A DNA stretch of 64,000 nt. It comes from CAZBXE01 sp964496125. GTDB lineage: Bacteria; Chlamydiota; Chlamydiia; Chlamydiales; CAZBXE01. The notes beneath the pieces are model-generated. The model had not been told where the DNA came from and ran no database searches. It saw nothing but the letters and a program-made list of their open reading frames with translations. Shown in pieces: positions 8,335-15,145 of this stretch. Positions within the stretch are counted from its first letter, which is position 1, and each line of letters starts with the position of its first letter. Where the stretch lies: positions 123,082-187,081 of the forward strand of contig CAZBXE010000003.1 in assembly GCA_964496125.1 (NCBI GenBank). The letters are read 5' to 3'. Both the position numbers and the translations under genes were made by a program.

Positions 8335-8399
8335 GTAATCAGGATGAATGAATCCGCAAAGACAAAGAAAGGTAGAGCTAAAAGAAAGAGCAGTCTCAT
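7650..8399 (-). CDS. Putative exported GT-A-type glycosyltransferase, copy 1 (first gene of the operon)
   Basis: 249 residues starting with ATG at 8399. The leader differs from those of copies 2 and 3: MRLLFLLALPFFVFA followed by DSFILITSLYNEVN, a clear Sec signal with a V-F-A cleavage site and no Cys. The body carries the family motifs IANADIFFDDTL, LALTRWNILANGELEGHPFY and CLSIVTHHFHVS. It is the first gene of the minus-strand glycan operon; only about 60 bases separate it from the divergent HAD gene, so the operon promoter should lie there. The activity is inferred only from the DxD-like motif and context. Confidence 0.62.
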   Translation of the reverse strand: MRLLFLLALPFFVFADSFILITSLYNEVNPERQQEYLECLTKNLSHPDIEHIHVFYDTSKDAEGDLDILSFLKSQPVSLTLIHERPTFRRIFSFVNKEYPNRKVMIANADIFFDDTLHPLCSWNLQNLFLALTRWNILANGELEGHPFYYGGRPVTCSQDTWIFQTPIKVFDVKGIGIGTLHCDGYIAYRAAGARYKVFNPCLSIVTHHFHVSCVRHWLDVKANEPQLELPWCTLENPVYTTFRKRGRR

Positions 8400-8461
8400 A
8401 TATGCAAAAAACCTAGCAAAGTTGGATTTAAAAAAAAAGATATTTTTGTCATAAGAAGCTT
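8400..8461. promoter_or_regulatory. Divergent intergenic region, likely promoters for the glycan operon and the HAD gene
   Basis: This 62-bp A/T-rich gap lies between two genes that start in opposite directions (8399 minus, 8462 plus). It is the only space upstream of the nine-gene minus-strand operon, so a promoter is expected here or within the HAD gene. No convincing -35/-10 pair was found. A run of nine A at about 8430-8438 is the only notable feature. Confidence 0.3.
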
Positions 8462-9064
8462 ATGATTACCTGCATTTTGATCGATATCGGTGGTGTGCTG
8501 CTCACAAATGGCTGGGACACTGCTTCTAGACAGCATGCTGCCGAAAAGTTTGGTTTTGACTTTGCAGAGGTCGAAAAGAGGCACCGCTTTTTCTTTGATC
8601 TCTATGAAATGGGAAAAGTGACTCTTAGCGAATATGTAAAGTGGACTGTCTTTTACACAAAGAGGTCTTTTGGAGAAGCAGAGTTTAAAGAGTTTATGTT
8701 TGCCCAGTCAAAACCCTATGAAGAGACAATTGAGCTTTTTAGGCGACTTAAGGCAAAGCAGGGAATCAAGGTGGGCGCTCTCAATAATGAGGGCAAAGAG
8801 ATGAATGACTACAGGATCGAAAAGTTTAAGCTTTGCGAGTGGATCGATTTCTTTGTTTCCTCATGCTCTGTTCATATGCGCAAGCCCGATCCTGAAATCT
8901 ATAAGCTTGCGCTTATGCTAAGCCAGGTAAAGAGAGAAAAGGTGCTCTATGTAGACGATCGAGAGCTCTTTGTAGAAATGGGAACGCATCTCGGAATTCG
9001 GTCGATTCGTCATGTAGATTATAACACCACGGCGAATATTCTAGATGAGCTTAATTTCGGCTAG
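8462..9064 (+). CDS. HAD-superfamily hydrolase (subfamily IA-like)
   Basis: 200 residues. Motif I is LIDIGGVLLTNGWD near the start, with the second Asp of the usual DxD replaced by Gly, as in the YihX-type branch that starts FDxGxV. The later motifs are NNEGKEMNDYR, KPDPEIYKLAL (motif III Lys) and VDDRELFVEMG (motif IV). A small four-helix cap fits between motifs I and II. Likely a phosphatase for a small phosphorylated metabolite or sugar phosphate; the substrate is unknown. It is transcribed away from the glycan operon, and its 3' end overlaps the convergent sialidase-like gene by 24 bases. The SD is weak (AAGAAG). Confidence 0.8.
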   Translation: MITCILIDIGGVLLTNGWDTASRQHAAEKFGFDFAEVEKRHRFFFDLYEMGKVTLSEYVKWTVFYTKRSFGEAEFKEFMFAQSKPYEETIELFRRLKAKQGIKVGALNNEGKEMNDYRIEKFKLCEWIDFFVSSCSVHMRKPDPEIYKLALMLSQVKREKVLYVDDRELFVEMGTHLGIRSIRHVDYNTTANILDELNFG

Positions 9065-9943
9065 GTAAATGCAGGTTTTCTGTTCATGGGAAGAGTAGTA
9101 GCTGAGGTAGAGAGTACCACCGCTAAGAAGCATACCAGCATAGCTTGTGTCCCCTCCGCTGGGTAGCCAAAGAGAAGGGATAAAGGCGTCATATGTAAGC
9201 TCGCCAAGGACAGTAATTGTGTCTTTTGATTTTAGGTCTTGCAAACGGGCAGCGCCAATCATGTCCCCGTCCGGCAAGATCAGAAAGTTTGGACCACCAA
9301 GTGTGCCTCCAATATCTTTCCAGCTCCAAGCGGTGTAGGGAGGATGTGACAAGCCAAGCCATGCCCGTTTTTCTCCTCTTGCAAAAGCGCACATCGTGTC
9401 ATCTGGAAAAAAGCGAAGGGTCACTTCCGTAAGGGGTTCAGAGGCAGAAAGTAAAGCGATGAGTGTGTACTCTTTGCCCGTCTTAGTTTGTAAAAGGCGG
9501 GTAGTTGTATCGTCCTTTCTATACGTTGTCCCGTAGCCCACCCCTCCGTGCCACGTAAGGCGCCAAAGCCACTCCCCCGGGAGGGGAAGATTCTCAAGCT
9601 CACTCCAATGCGTTCCATCTTTTGAGAATGAGGCAAAAGTGTGAAATAACAGAGCTTTTCCCCCTTCGCAAAGAGAGCCGCCACAAATCATCAACAGTTC
9701 ACCTGTTGGGGTGATTGAAAAATGAGGATCACGCAGGTCAAACCCCTCTATTTTCAAAAAGGCCGCGCTTTGCCACTCTTCTCCTTCAAGGCTAGCCAGA
9801 ATTCGGACACTTCCATCTACTCCCTCCTGGTGGGAGCATGATTCCCTAAAGCAACAAAACATAACGCCTTTATATTCAATAATATCCGTAAATGCGCTAT
9901 GCTCAGCATCATCCCAAATTTTTCTAACAGAAACAATTTTCAA
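9041..9943 (-). CDS. Sialidase-like / BNR beta-propeller protein
   Basis: 300 residues with features of the sialidase-type propeller: an early FCCFRES strand placed like the FRIP region, an Asp box FSKDGTHW (S-x-D-x-x-x-W), a weaker one at SLEGEEW, and repeated DPHFSITPTGELLM and LPDGDMIGAARLQ strands. Its length would fit a compact five- or six-bladed propeller. No signal peptide is present, so a cytosolic location, or secretion by a non-Sec route, is expected. Whether it hydrolyses sialic acid cannot be decided, because the full Arg triad was not identified. Proximity to the glycan operon hints at a glycan-related role. Its end overlaps the HAD gene tail to tail. Confidence 0.55.
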   Translation of the reverse strand: MKIVSVRKIWDDAEHSAFTDIIEYKGVMFCCFRESCSHQEGVDGSVRILASLEGEEWQSAAFLKIEGFDLRDPHFSITPTGELLMICGGSLCEGGKALLFHTFASFSKDGTHWSELENLPLPGEWLWRLTWHGGVGYGTTYRKDDTTTRLLQTKTGKEYTLIALLSASEPLTEVTLRFFPDDTMCAFARGEKRAWLGLSHPPYTAWSWKDIGGTLGGPNFLILPDGDMIGAARLQDLKSKDTITVLGELTYDAFIPSLWLPSGGDTSYAGMLLSGGTLYLSYYSSHEQKTCIYLAEIKLI

Positions 9944-10056
9944 AAATGCATCCTCTACTAAAAGAATAGCATACCTATCTCAATAGGAGGAAGAGCAAGA
10001 TGACCGTCTGATAATTCCTTTGTTTAAAATTAAATGATATATGGTATGCTGCACGT

Positions 10057-10476
10057 ATGAGAGGCGGCCTTATGTCAGAAGATCGAATTAAATCTCTAGA
10101 TGATGTCTCAACTTAAAGAGCCAACTCAAAGCAACCTTAACACATTCCTAAAGAATGCGAAATATCAGACACAAAATCTTCTTACTCAACGAGAAATCCT
10201 AGCAACGCTGAAAAAGATATTACCTAAAGAAGTACAAAATACAAATGACCCGATGTCAATCAAATTTCTGCAGGAAGAATTAGATCAGAAAACGAAGCTA
10301 CAAGCCAACCCTCAAACTATACCACACACACCCCTAAAGAGAAGGATAAAAGGGATGAGACCCTGAGGAGGACAAAAAAAACAACCCCTGGCCAGAATAC
10401 TAGCAAAAAGATAGAAAACGCCTTGAAGGCAAACCATTGCGACAACCAAAAAGAGTCTAAAAAGTCGGCAAAATAG
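10057..10476 (+). pseudogene. Frameshifted small gene encoding a hydrophilic, basic protein
   Basis: Three adjoining open stretches read as one protein if two frameshifts are allowed. Frame 1 from ATG 10057 (or ATG 10072, after GAGGCGG) gives MSEDRIKSLDDVST and stops near 10116. Frame 2 from 10100 gives SQLKEPTQSNLNTFLKNAKY and continues to about 10340. Frame 1 then resumes with THTPKEKDKRDETLRR and runs to a TAG at 10474. The composition stays the same throughout (rich in Lys, Gln, Asn and Thr), which suggests one disrupted gene. No family is recognised. The last 20 bases overlap the convergent metQ end. The alternative is a single real 88-residue gene at 10100-10366. Confidence 0.4.
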
Positions 10477-11233
10477 CCCCTTTATACTTTTCAAGAATGT
10501 AGTCGCGCATCTTTTCGGAAGTCATCAAGGCCCTTAGAGCCTGCAGGTCCGCTCGGTTTTCATCCCCCTTACGTATCGCAATGATGTTAGCATAGGGAGA
10601 GTCTTTTCCTTCTAAGGCAAGAGCATCTGTGAGGGGAGATAGGCCTGCTTGAAGGGCATAGTTTGTGTTCAGAACGGCTGCGTCCACATCGTCCAGAGAA
10701 CGAGCCACCATCGCCGCGTCTACCTCAATAAAACGGATCTTCTTCGGGTTTTTCACAATGTGCAAGACTGTAGCAGAAAGGCCCGCTTTCGGGTCCACTT
10801 CAATGACGCCTTCTTTTTGAAGCACGAGAAGAGCGCGCCCCTCGTTTGTGGGATCGTTCGGAAGTGCAATGAGGGCATCTTCACGCAAGTCTTTAATAGC
10901 GTGGATTTTTTTCGAGTAGATTCCCATCGGCTCTAATTCAACGGTAACAAAACCTTCGATTGGGTACTGAAAATGCTTCACCTGCTCCTTAAGAAAAGGA
11001 AGGTGCTGGAAGAAATTCGCATCAACCTCACCGCCAGCAAGGGCACGGTTCGGCACATTGTAATCGTCTGCAATAATGATCTCAAGACTAATGCCCAGCT
11101 CCTTTAGGTCGGGCTTAATGTACTCAAGAAGCTCCGCATGGGGAACAGCCGTTGCTACCACCTTCAATCCCTCTTTAGAAGGGGAAAAGCAAGAAGTCAG
11201 AAGGAGGAGAAAGAGAAATATAATCCTATTCAT
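10457..11233 (-). CDS. metQ: Methionine ABC transporter substrate-binding lipoprotein MetQ (NlpA family)
   Basis: 258 residues. The leader ends in the lipobox LLTSC (Cys15), so it should be a lipoprotein. It is followed by LKVVATAVPHAELLEYIKP and DDYNVPNRALAGGEVDANFFQHLPFL, the hallmark of the NlpA/MetQ family, then LPNDPTNEGRALLVLQ. It captures methionine (often D-methionine too) and delivers it to MetI/MetN. It overlaps the metI end by 8 nt and is the last gene of the metNIQ operon. A methionine importer fits an intracellular bacterium that relies on its host for amino acids. Confidence 0.93.
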   Translation of the reverse strand: MNRIIFLFLLLLTSCFSPSKEGLKVVATAVPHAELLEYIKPDLKELGISLEIIIADDYNVPNRALAGGEVDANFFQHLPFLKEQVKHFQYPIEGFVTVELEPMGIYSKKIHAIKDLREDALIALPNDPTNEGRALLVLQKEGVIEVDPKAGLSATVLHIVKNPKKIRFIEVDAAMVARSLDDVDAAVLNTNYALQAGLSPLTDALALEGKDSPYANIIAIRKGDENRADLQALRALMTSEKMRDYILEKYKGAILPTF

Positions 11234-11912
11234 GCGAAAACTTGCCCCTTTTTCGAAAGATGTAGTCTGTAAGAGTGCCCCCTAGCCACTGAACTGCCTG
11301 CACAAGCAGAACCAGCAGAAAAACAGTAAGCACCATGATACATGTATTAAAGCGGTTGTAACCATACTGTATTGCCACCTGCCCAAGGCCGCCTCCTCCT
11401 ACAAGGCCTGCCATAGCGCTATAGCCAATCAGGTTAATCGCCGTGAGGGTAACAGCGGAAACGAGAGAAGGAAGCGCTTCTGCAAGAAGCACCTTGGTAA
11501 TGATTTGCCATGTAGTAGAACCCATTACAGTCACGGCTTCTAGAATATGACGGTCAACTTCTTTTAGGCTTGTTTCCACAAGACGGGCTACAAAGGGAGC
11601 TGCTGCAATCGTAAGAGGCACGATAGATGCAGTTGTCCCAAGGCTTGTGCCTACAAGCCAGCGTGTAAAGGGAATGAGCGCTACCATCAAAATGGCAAAG
11701 GGAAACGAGCGGCCGATATTGACAACAGCCTCAAGAACCTTATAGATCGTAGGGTGCTCTTTAAGGTGCCCCTTATCTGTAATGGTCAAAATCACACCGA
11801 TCGGAAGGCCAATCAAAATAGAGAAGAAAAGAGAAACGCCAACCATGTAGATCGTATTCCAAAGCTGAAGGGGAAGAAGCTGAAACGCAAGGTGGAGGTT
11901 ATCAAGAGTCAC
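11226..11912 (-). CDS. metI: Methionine ABC transporter permease MetI
   Basis: 228 residues, the usual length for MetI, with about five hydrophobic helices. The conserved permease loop that contacts the ATPase is visible as EAVTVMGSTTWQIITKVLLAEALPSLV (EAA motif), and TLTAINLIGYSAMAGLVGGGGLGQ is the family C-terminal signature. It overlaps metN by 11 nt and metQ by 8 nt, so the three should be translated in a coupled way. It forms the inner-membrane channel for methionine uptake. Confidence 0.94.
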   Translation of the reverse strand: MTLDNLHLAFQLLPLQLWNTIYMVGVSLFFSILIGLPIGVILTITDKGHLKEHPTIYKVLEAVVNIGRSFPFAILMVALIPFTRWLVGTSLGTTASIVPLTIAAAPFVARLVETSLKEVDRHILEAVTVMGSTTWQIITKVLLAEALPSLVSAVTLTAINLIGYSAMAGLVGGGGLGQVAIQYGYNRFNTCIMVLTVFLLVLLVQAVQWLGGTLTDYIFRKRGKFSHE

Positions 11913-12927
11913 GGGTCATCACCTCATAATGTACACCTCTTTCGGCTAGATAAGAGAGCGCACTTTTTATCCCTTCTTCTCCACCTTTGAGCTCAATCAC
12001 AAGCGTGCCTACAATCGTCGCTCGGAGGTTGTCGATCCAGCCTAAAAGGATGTTCGTATCGACGTTAAACTTTCTTACCATGTCAGAGATGATCGGCTCC
12101 CCTGCTGCTTTTCCCTTAAAACAAAGGCGTAGAAGCTGGCATGTCGAAGAGACCCTCTCAAAAAACTCATCTGGTATGTCGTGCGATGCGCTTTGGAGGA
12201 AGTGCTTTGTAATCGTGTGCTGCGGGTCAGCAAAAATTTCAGCCACAGGCCCCGTTTCCACAATACGCCCATCTTCAATCACAGCTACTTTATTGCAGAT
12301 CTGCTTAATCACTTCCATTTCATGAGTAATAAGACCAATGGTCACACCGAGGGTTTTATTGACGTTGCTAAGAAGCGCTAAAATCTCGCGGGTAGTCTTA
12401 GGGTCAAGTGCAGACGTGGCCTCATCACAAAGAAGGACATCGGGATGATTTGCAAGCGCCCGAGCGATCCCCACACGCTGCTTTTCTCCGCCGCTAAGTT
12501 GCGATGGGTAGGCGTCTTTCTTGTGGTACAAACCAACGAGGCGAAGAAGCTCCTCTACCCTCGCCTCCTGCTCTGCAACAGTAACATGATCAATTTCGAG
12601 GGGGTAGGCCACATTTCCAGCTACAGTCCGGGAGCTCAACAGGTTGAAATGCTGAAAAATCATACCAATATTTTTTCTAAAATCCCGGAGATCCTTCCGC
12701 TCCATCGTGCCTAGGTCAACACCGCGGAAGAGAATGCGTCCTTTTGAAGGGGTCACAAGCAGAGCAAGAGCCCGGATCAGGGTGGATTTACCTGCTCCGC
12801 TAAGGCCGATAATGCCAAAAACATCCCCCTTTTCGATCGTTATGCTCACATCCTGGAGAGCAGAAACAACGGTTCCCTCGTGGTAGTAAAACTTTGAAAC
12901 AGATTCAAACTCAATCAATGACGCCAT
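11902..12927 (-). CDS. metN: Methionine ABC transporter ATP-binding protein MetN
   Basis: 341 residues from ATG 12927; the frame also allows a TTG six bases further up. Walker A is GLSGAGKST, the signature is QLSGGEKQRVGIARAL, Walker B is VLLCDEATSALD, and the H-loop follows in GLITHEME. After the ATPase core (about 240 residues) comes a NIL domain of about 90 residues, the regulatory domain that binds methionine and inhibits transport in this family. A -10 box lies so close to the ATG that the transcript is probably leaderless (see the promoter entry). First gene of metNIQ. Confidence 0.94.
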   Translation of the reverse strand: MASLIEFESVSKFYYHEGTVVSALQDVSITIEKGDVFGIIGLSGAGKSTLIRALALLVTPSKGRILFRGVDLGTMERKDLRDFRKNIGMIFQHFNLLSSRTVAGNVAYPLEIDHVTVAEQEARVEELLRLVGLYHKKDAYPSQLSGGEKQRVGIARALANHPDVLLCDEATSALDPKTTREILALLSNVNKTLGVTIGLITHEMEVIKQICNKVAVIEDGRIVETGPVAEIFADPQHTITKHFLQSASHDIPDEFFERVSSTCQLLRLCFKGKAAGEPIISDMVRKFNVDTNILLGWIDNLRATIVGTLVIELKGGEEGIKSALSYLAERGVHYEVMTRDS

Positions 12928-12935
12928 AGTCAAAC

Positions 12936-12964
12936 ATTATATACTCTAGCAACATAAAATTTAA
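12936..12964 (-). promoter_or_regulatory. Likely sigma-70-type promoter of metNIQ giving a leaderless transcript
   Basis: On the minus strand, TTAAAT (12964-12959) is followed by a 17-base spacer and a perfect TATAAT (12941-12936). Only eight bases separate this -10 box from the metN ATG at 12927, so transcription should begin within a base or two of the start codon. No Shine-Dalgarno sequence is present, which agrees with leaderless translation. Confidence 0.55.
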
Positions 12965-12978
12965 GGAAAATGACAAAC

Positions 12979-13280
12979 TTAGTCGGCCAGGCGCATGGAG
13001 GTGCGAAGGAAAAGATTGATCGTATAGAGAACAGAAAGAAGCAGCGTACAAATGCCTAAAGCTTCAATGGCTGTAGGTAGCCTCTGTTCCAAGAAGTAGA
13101 CAAAAAATAAGGCCAAAAACTGTCTCAAAAAATCACAAGCTGCCCTGCAAAAGAAAAGGAAAGCCTAAATCTGACACTTGCAGCAAGTAAAAGAGAAACG
13201 AAATTAAGGGTCGCAAAGACTCAGACCGGTCGCGATCAAGCGGCCGGGCCTTTCCAATCCCAGGGACATCTTGGGCCGTA
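12979..13280 (-). pseudogene. Remnant of a small membrane-protein gene
   Basis: This 300-bp stretch lies between metN and the ABC exporter ATPase and holds no intact gene. On the minus strand one frame, without a good start, reads into LRQFLALFFVYFLEQRLPTA and LLLSVLYTINLFLRTSMRLAD and ends with TAA at 12979-12981: two hydrophobic segments with a basic end. A different frame just upstream reads RPLISFLFYLLQVSDLGFPF, also membrane-like. The two can be joined by a frameshift near 13150. It follows the exporter operon in the same direction and may be its decayed last gene. No family is recognised. Confidence 0.35.
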
Positions 13281-13982
13281 TTAAACTTTCCCATTGGTTT
13301 TGGTCGAGACGATTCGGCCATCCTCTAGATGATCGATCTTGTCGGCAAACTCCATAATCCTAGGATCGTGGGTCACAATAACAAGTGTTGCCTTCGACTT
13401 GACAACCATTTCTTTTAGAAGCGTCATAATTTTGGCTCCCGATTCATGATCAAGAAAACTTGTGGGCTCATCACAGACGATCAGTTCTGGCTGATGCACA
13501 AGAGCGCGCGCAATTGCCACTCTTTGCTGCTGTCCTCCAGAGAGCTGTGGAGGGAAGGCTCCAATTTTGTCCTTCAAGCCCACCTCTGCAAGAAGGTGTT
13601 TTGCTCTCTCCAAAGCAGCTTTTTTAGAAATCTGGTTATTGATCAGAAGAGGTATTGCTACATTCTCTTCATTCGAGAGCATCGGAATCAGATTGAACTG
13701 CTGGAACACAAAGCCAATATGATGTCCTCGGTAATGCGTGCGCTTAGCATCCGACATCTCAGCAAAGTTCACATCATTGACATGGCAATCCCCTGTCGTA
13801 GGACTTAAAATCCCAGCAATGATGGAAATCAGCGTTGTCTTACCCGAGCCTGAGGGACCCATCAGAAGACGGATTTCCCCAGCGTCAATGGTAAGATTCA
13901 CCTCCTGCAACGCTTGCACTGCAGCATCACCTTGGCCATATGTCTTGGAGATTCGGTGGCAAATTACTTTTGGTTTTGTCAT
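13281..13982 (-). CDS. ABC exporter ATP-binding protein (DevA/MacB/LolD-like)
   Basis: 233 residues, the usual size for a stand-alone ATPase paired with a FtsX/MacB-type permease. Walker A is GPSGSGKTT, the signature is QLSGGQQQRVAIARAL, Walker B is LIVCDEPTSFLD with catalytic Glu in DEP, and the H-loop is VIVTHDPRI. The short MTKPKVICHRISKTYG start and the FVFQQFNLIPMLSNEENVAIPL segment fit the DevA/LolD group. It follows the permease gene by 2 nt and belongs to a four-gene operon with an adaptor and an outer-membrane factor, which points to substrate export by a mechanotransmission mechanism rather than uptake. Confidence 0.88.
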   Translation of the reverse strand: MTKPKVICHRISKTYGQGDAAVQALQEVNLTIDAGEIRLLMGPSGSGKTTLISIIAGILSPTTGDCHVNDVNFAEMSDAKRTHYRGHHIGFVFQQFNLIPMLSNEENVAIPLLINNQISKKAALERAKHLLAEVGLKDKIGAFPPQLSGGQQQRVAIARALVHQPELIVCDEPTSFLDHESGAKIMTLLKEMVVKSKATLVIVTHDPRIMEFADKIDHLEDGRIVSTKTNGKV

Positions 13983-13984
13983 CG

Positions 13985-15145
13985 TTAGCTCTTAAATACG
14001 ATTGCAGGGTCCACCTTCACAACTTTCTTCATGCAAATAGTAGCCGCAAAAAGGCAAATGCAGAGAATCGAAACAGCCGTTGCAAAATAAAGGGGAAGCG
14101 GCAGGTTAAAAGAAAGCTCGGTGTGACGCATCGAATACCCAAAAAAAGAGGCGGCACCCAGTCCTATTCCCCAACCGATGGCACTGACAAAAAGTGCCTG
14201 CAGAAGAACCATTTTCACAAGAAGGATATTGTCTGCGCCCATCGCCTTAAAAATGGCAAAGAATGGCAAGTTATCCATCGTAAAGTTATAGAGCGTCTGC
14301 CCTGCAATCGCAGTGCCAATGATAAACCCAAGCAAAATCGCTGTACCAAAGTTAATAAAAATCCCCGTGTACTTCATGTAATAGACAAGAGTGAGCTTTT
14401 CAAGCTGAGGGACTGTGTAGGCAGCAAGACCTGTAGCCGCGTGGATTCGGTCGCACACCTCCTGAGGGGCAATACCTGGTGCCGACTGAACTAAAATAAA
14501 CGAGAGAAGCTTTCTCTGGTGCGGAGCAAAAGCAGTCGCCTGCTCATACGTCATGTACAAAACGGGCTGCGACTGAAATGTGCGAGAAACATCGCAAATC
14601 CCGACGACTGTGGCATAGTGATCGTTTAGTTCCATCGTATCCCCCACCTGCATAGGCACCCATACATTTGGATCGGTTGGTGAGGGAGAGGCAAGCTTGC
14701 CCTGGACGCCCGCAATATTTGCAATCACAGCACCATCCTGACGAAGATCTTCCACCTTCCCCTCTAGCATCACAGGCGGGGCTCCGATTAACGTTGCATC
14801 GTCAATGCCTAAAATCACGCAGGTTTGGAACGTGCCATTTTTTAGACGCGCGCTATTGGTTCCCTTAAAAAGGGGCACGGCAAAATCCACTCCTTCAATA
14901 CTGCGCACAGCATATAAGTCTGTGTCTTTTAAAGGTTTGATATCGTCAATATACTGCACAGTGGGATCGACTACCCAGATATTGACCTGGGTTGTGTCTG
15001 AAAGAATTCCGTAGGTACGCTTTGTGATCCCCACCAAAATTGCAGCCTGCCAAGAAATAATAAAGGAGGCAAAGCTTAAGCCGAGCACAATGCTAATATA
15101 CTTAGCGCGGTCCCCAATCAACATTTTTAAGGCAAGTAGCAACAT
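13985..15145 (-). CDS. ABC exporter permease, FtsX/MacB type (DevC-like)
   Basis: 386 residues from ATG 15145, chosen because GGAGGGG lies about seven bases upstream; GTG 15151 and ATG 15124 are alternatives. One N-terminal helix (KYISIVLGLSFASFIISWQA) is followed by a periplasmic domain of roughly 200 residues and three C-terminal helices from about residue 260 on, the layout of MacB_PCD-FtsX permeases. DevC of cyanobacteria has the same short form lacking a fused ATPase. It overlaps the 3' end of the outer-membrane factor gene. With the HlyD-like adaptor and the NodT-like protein it should form a trans-envelope export system; the exported substrate is unknown. Confidence 0.85.
   Translation of the reverse strand: MLLLALKMLIGDRAKYISIVLGLSFASFIISWQAAILVGITKRTYGILSDTTQVNIWVVDPTVQYIDDIKPLKDTDLYAVRSIEGVDFAVPLFKGTNSARLKNGTFQTCVILGIDDATLIGAPPVMLEGKVEDLRQDGAVIANIAGVQGKLASPSPTDPNVWVPMQVGDTMELNDHYATVVGICDVSRTFQSQPVLYMTYEQATAFAPHQRKLLSFILVQSAPGIAPQEVCDRIHAATGLAAYTVPQLEKLTLVYYMKYTGIFINFGTAILLGFIIGTAIAGQTLYNFTMDNLPFFAIFKAMGADNILLVKMVLLQALFVSAIGWGIGLGAASFFGYSMRHTELSFNLPLPLYFATAVSILCICLFAATICMKKVVKVDPAIVFKS

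Noticed and set aside
8396..8584. A 62-codon minus-strand frame across the HAD gene start
   Set aside because: It overlaps motif I of the HAD gene and has no support.
13940..14494. A 184-codon plus-strand frame opposite the FtsX-type permease
   Set aside because: The permease on the other strand has clear helices and operon context; the antisense product is an unpatterned basic sequence.
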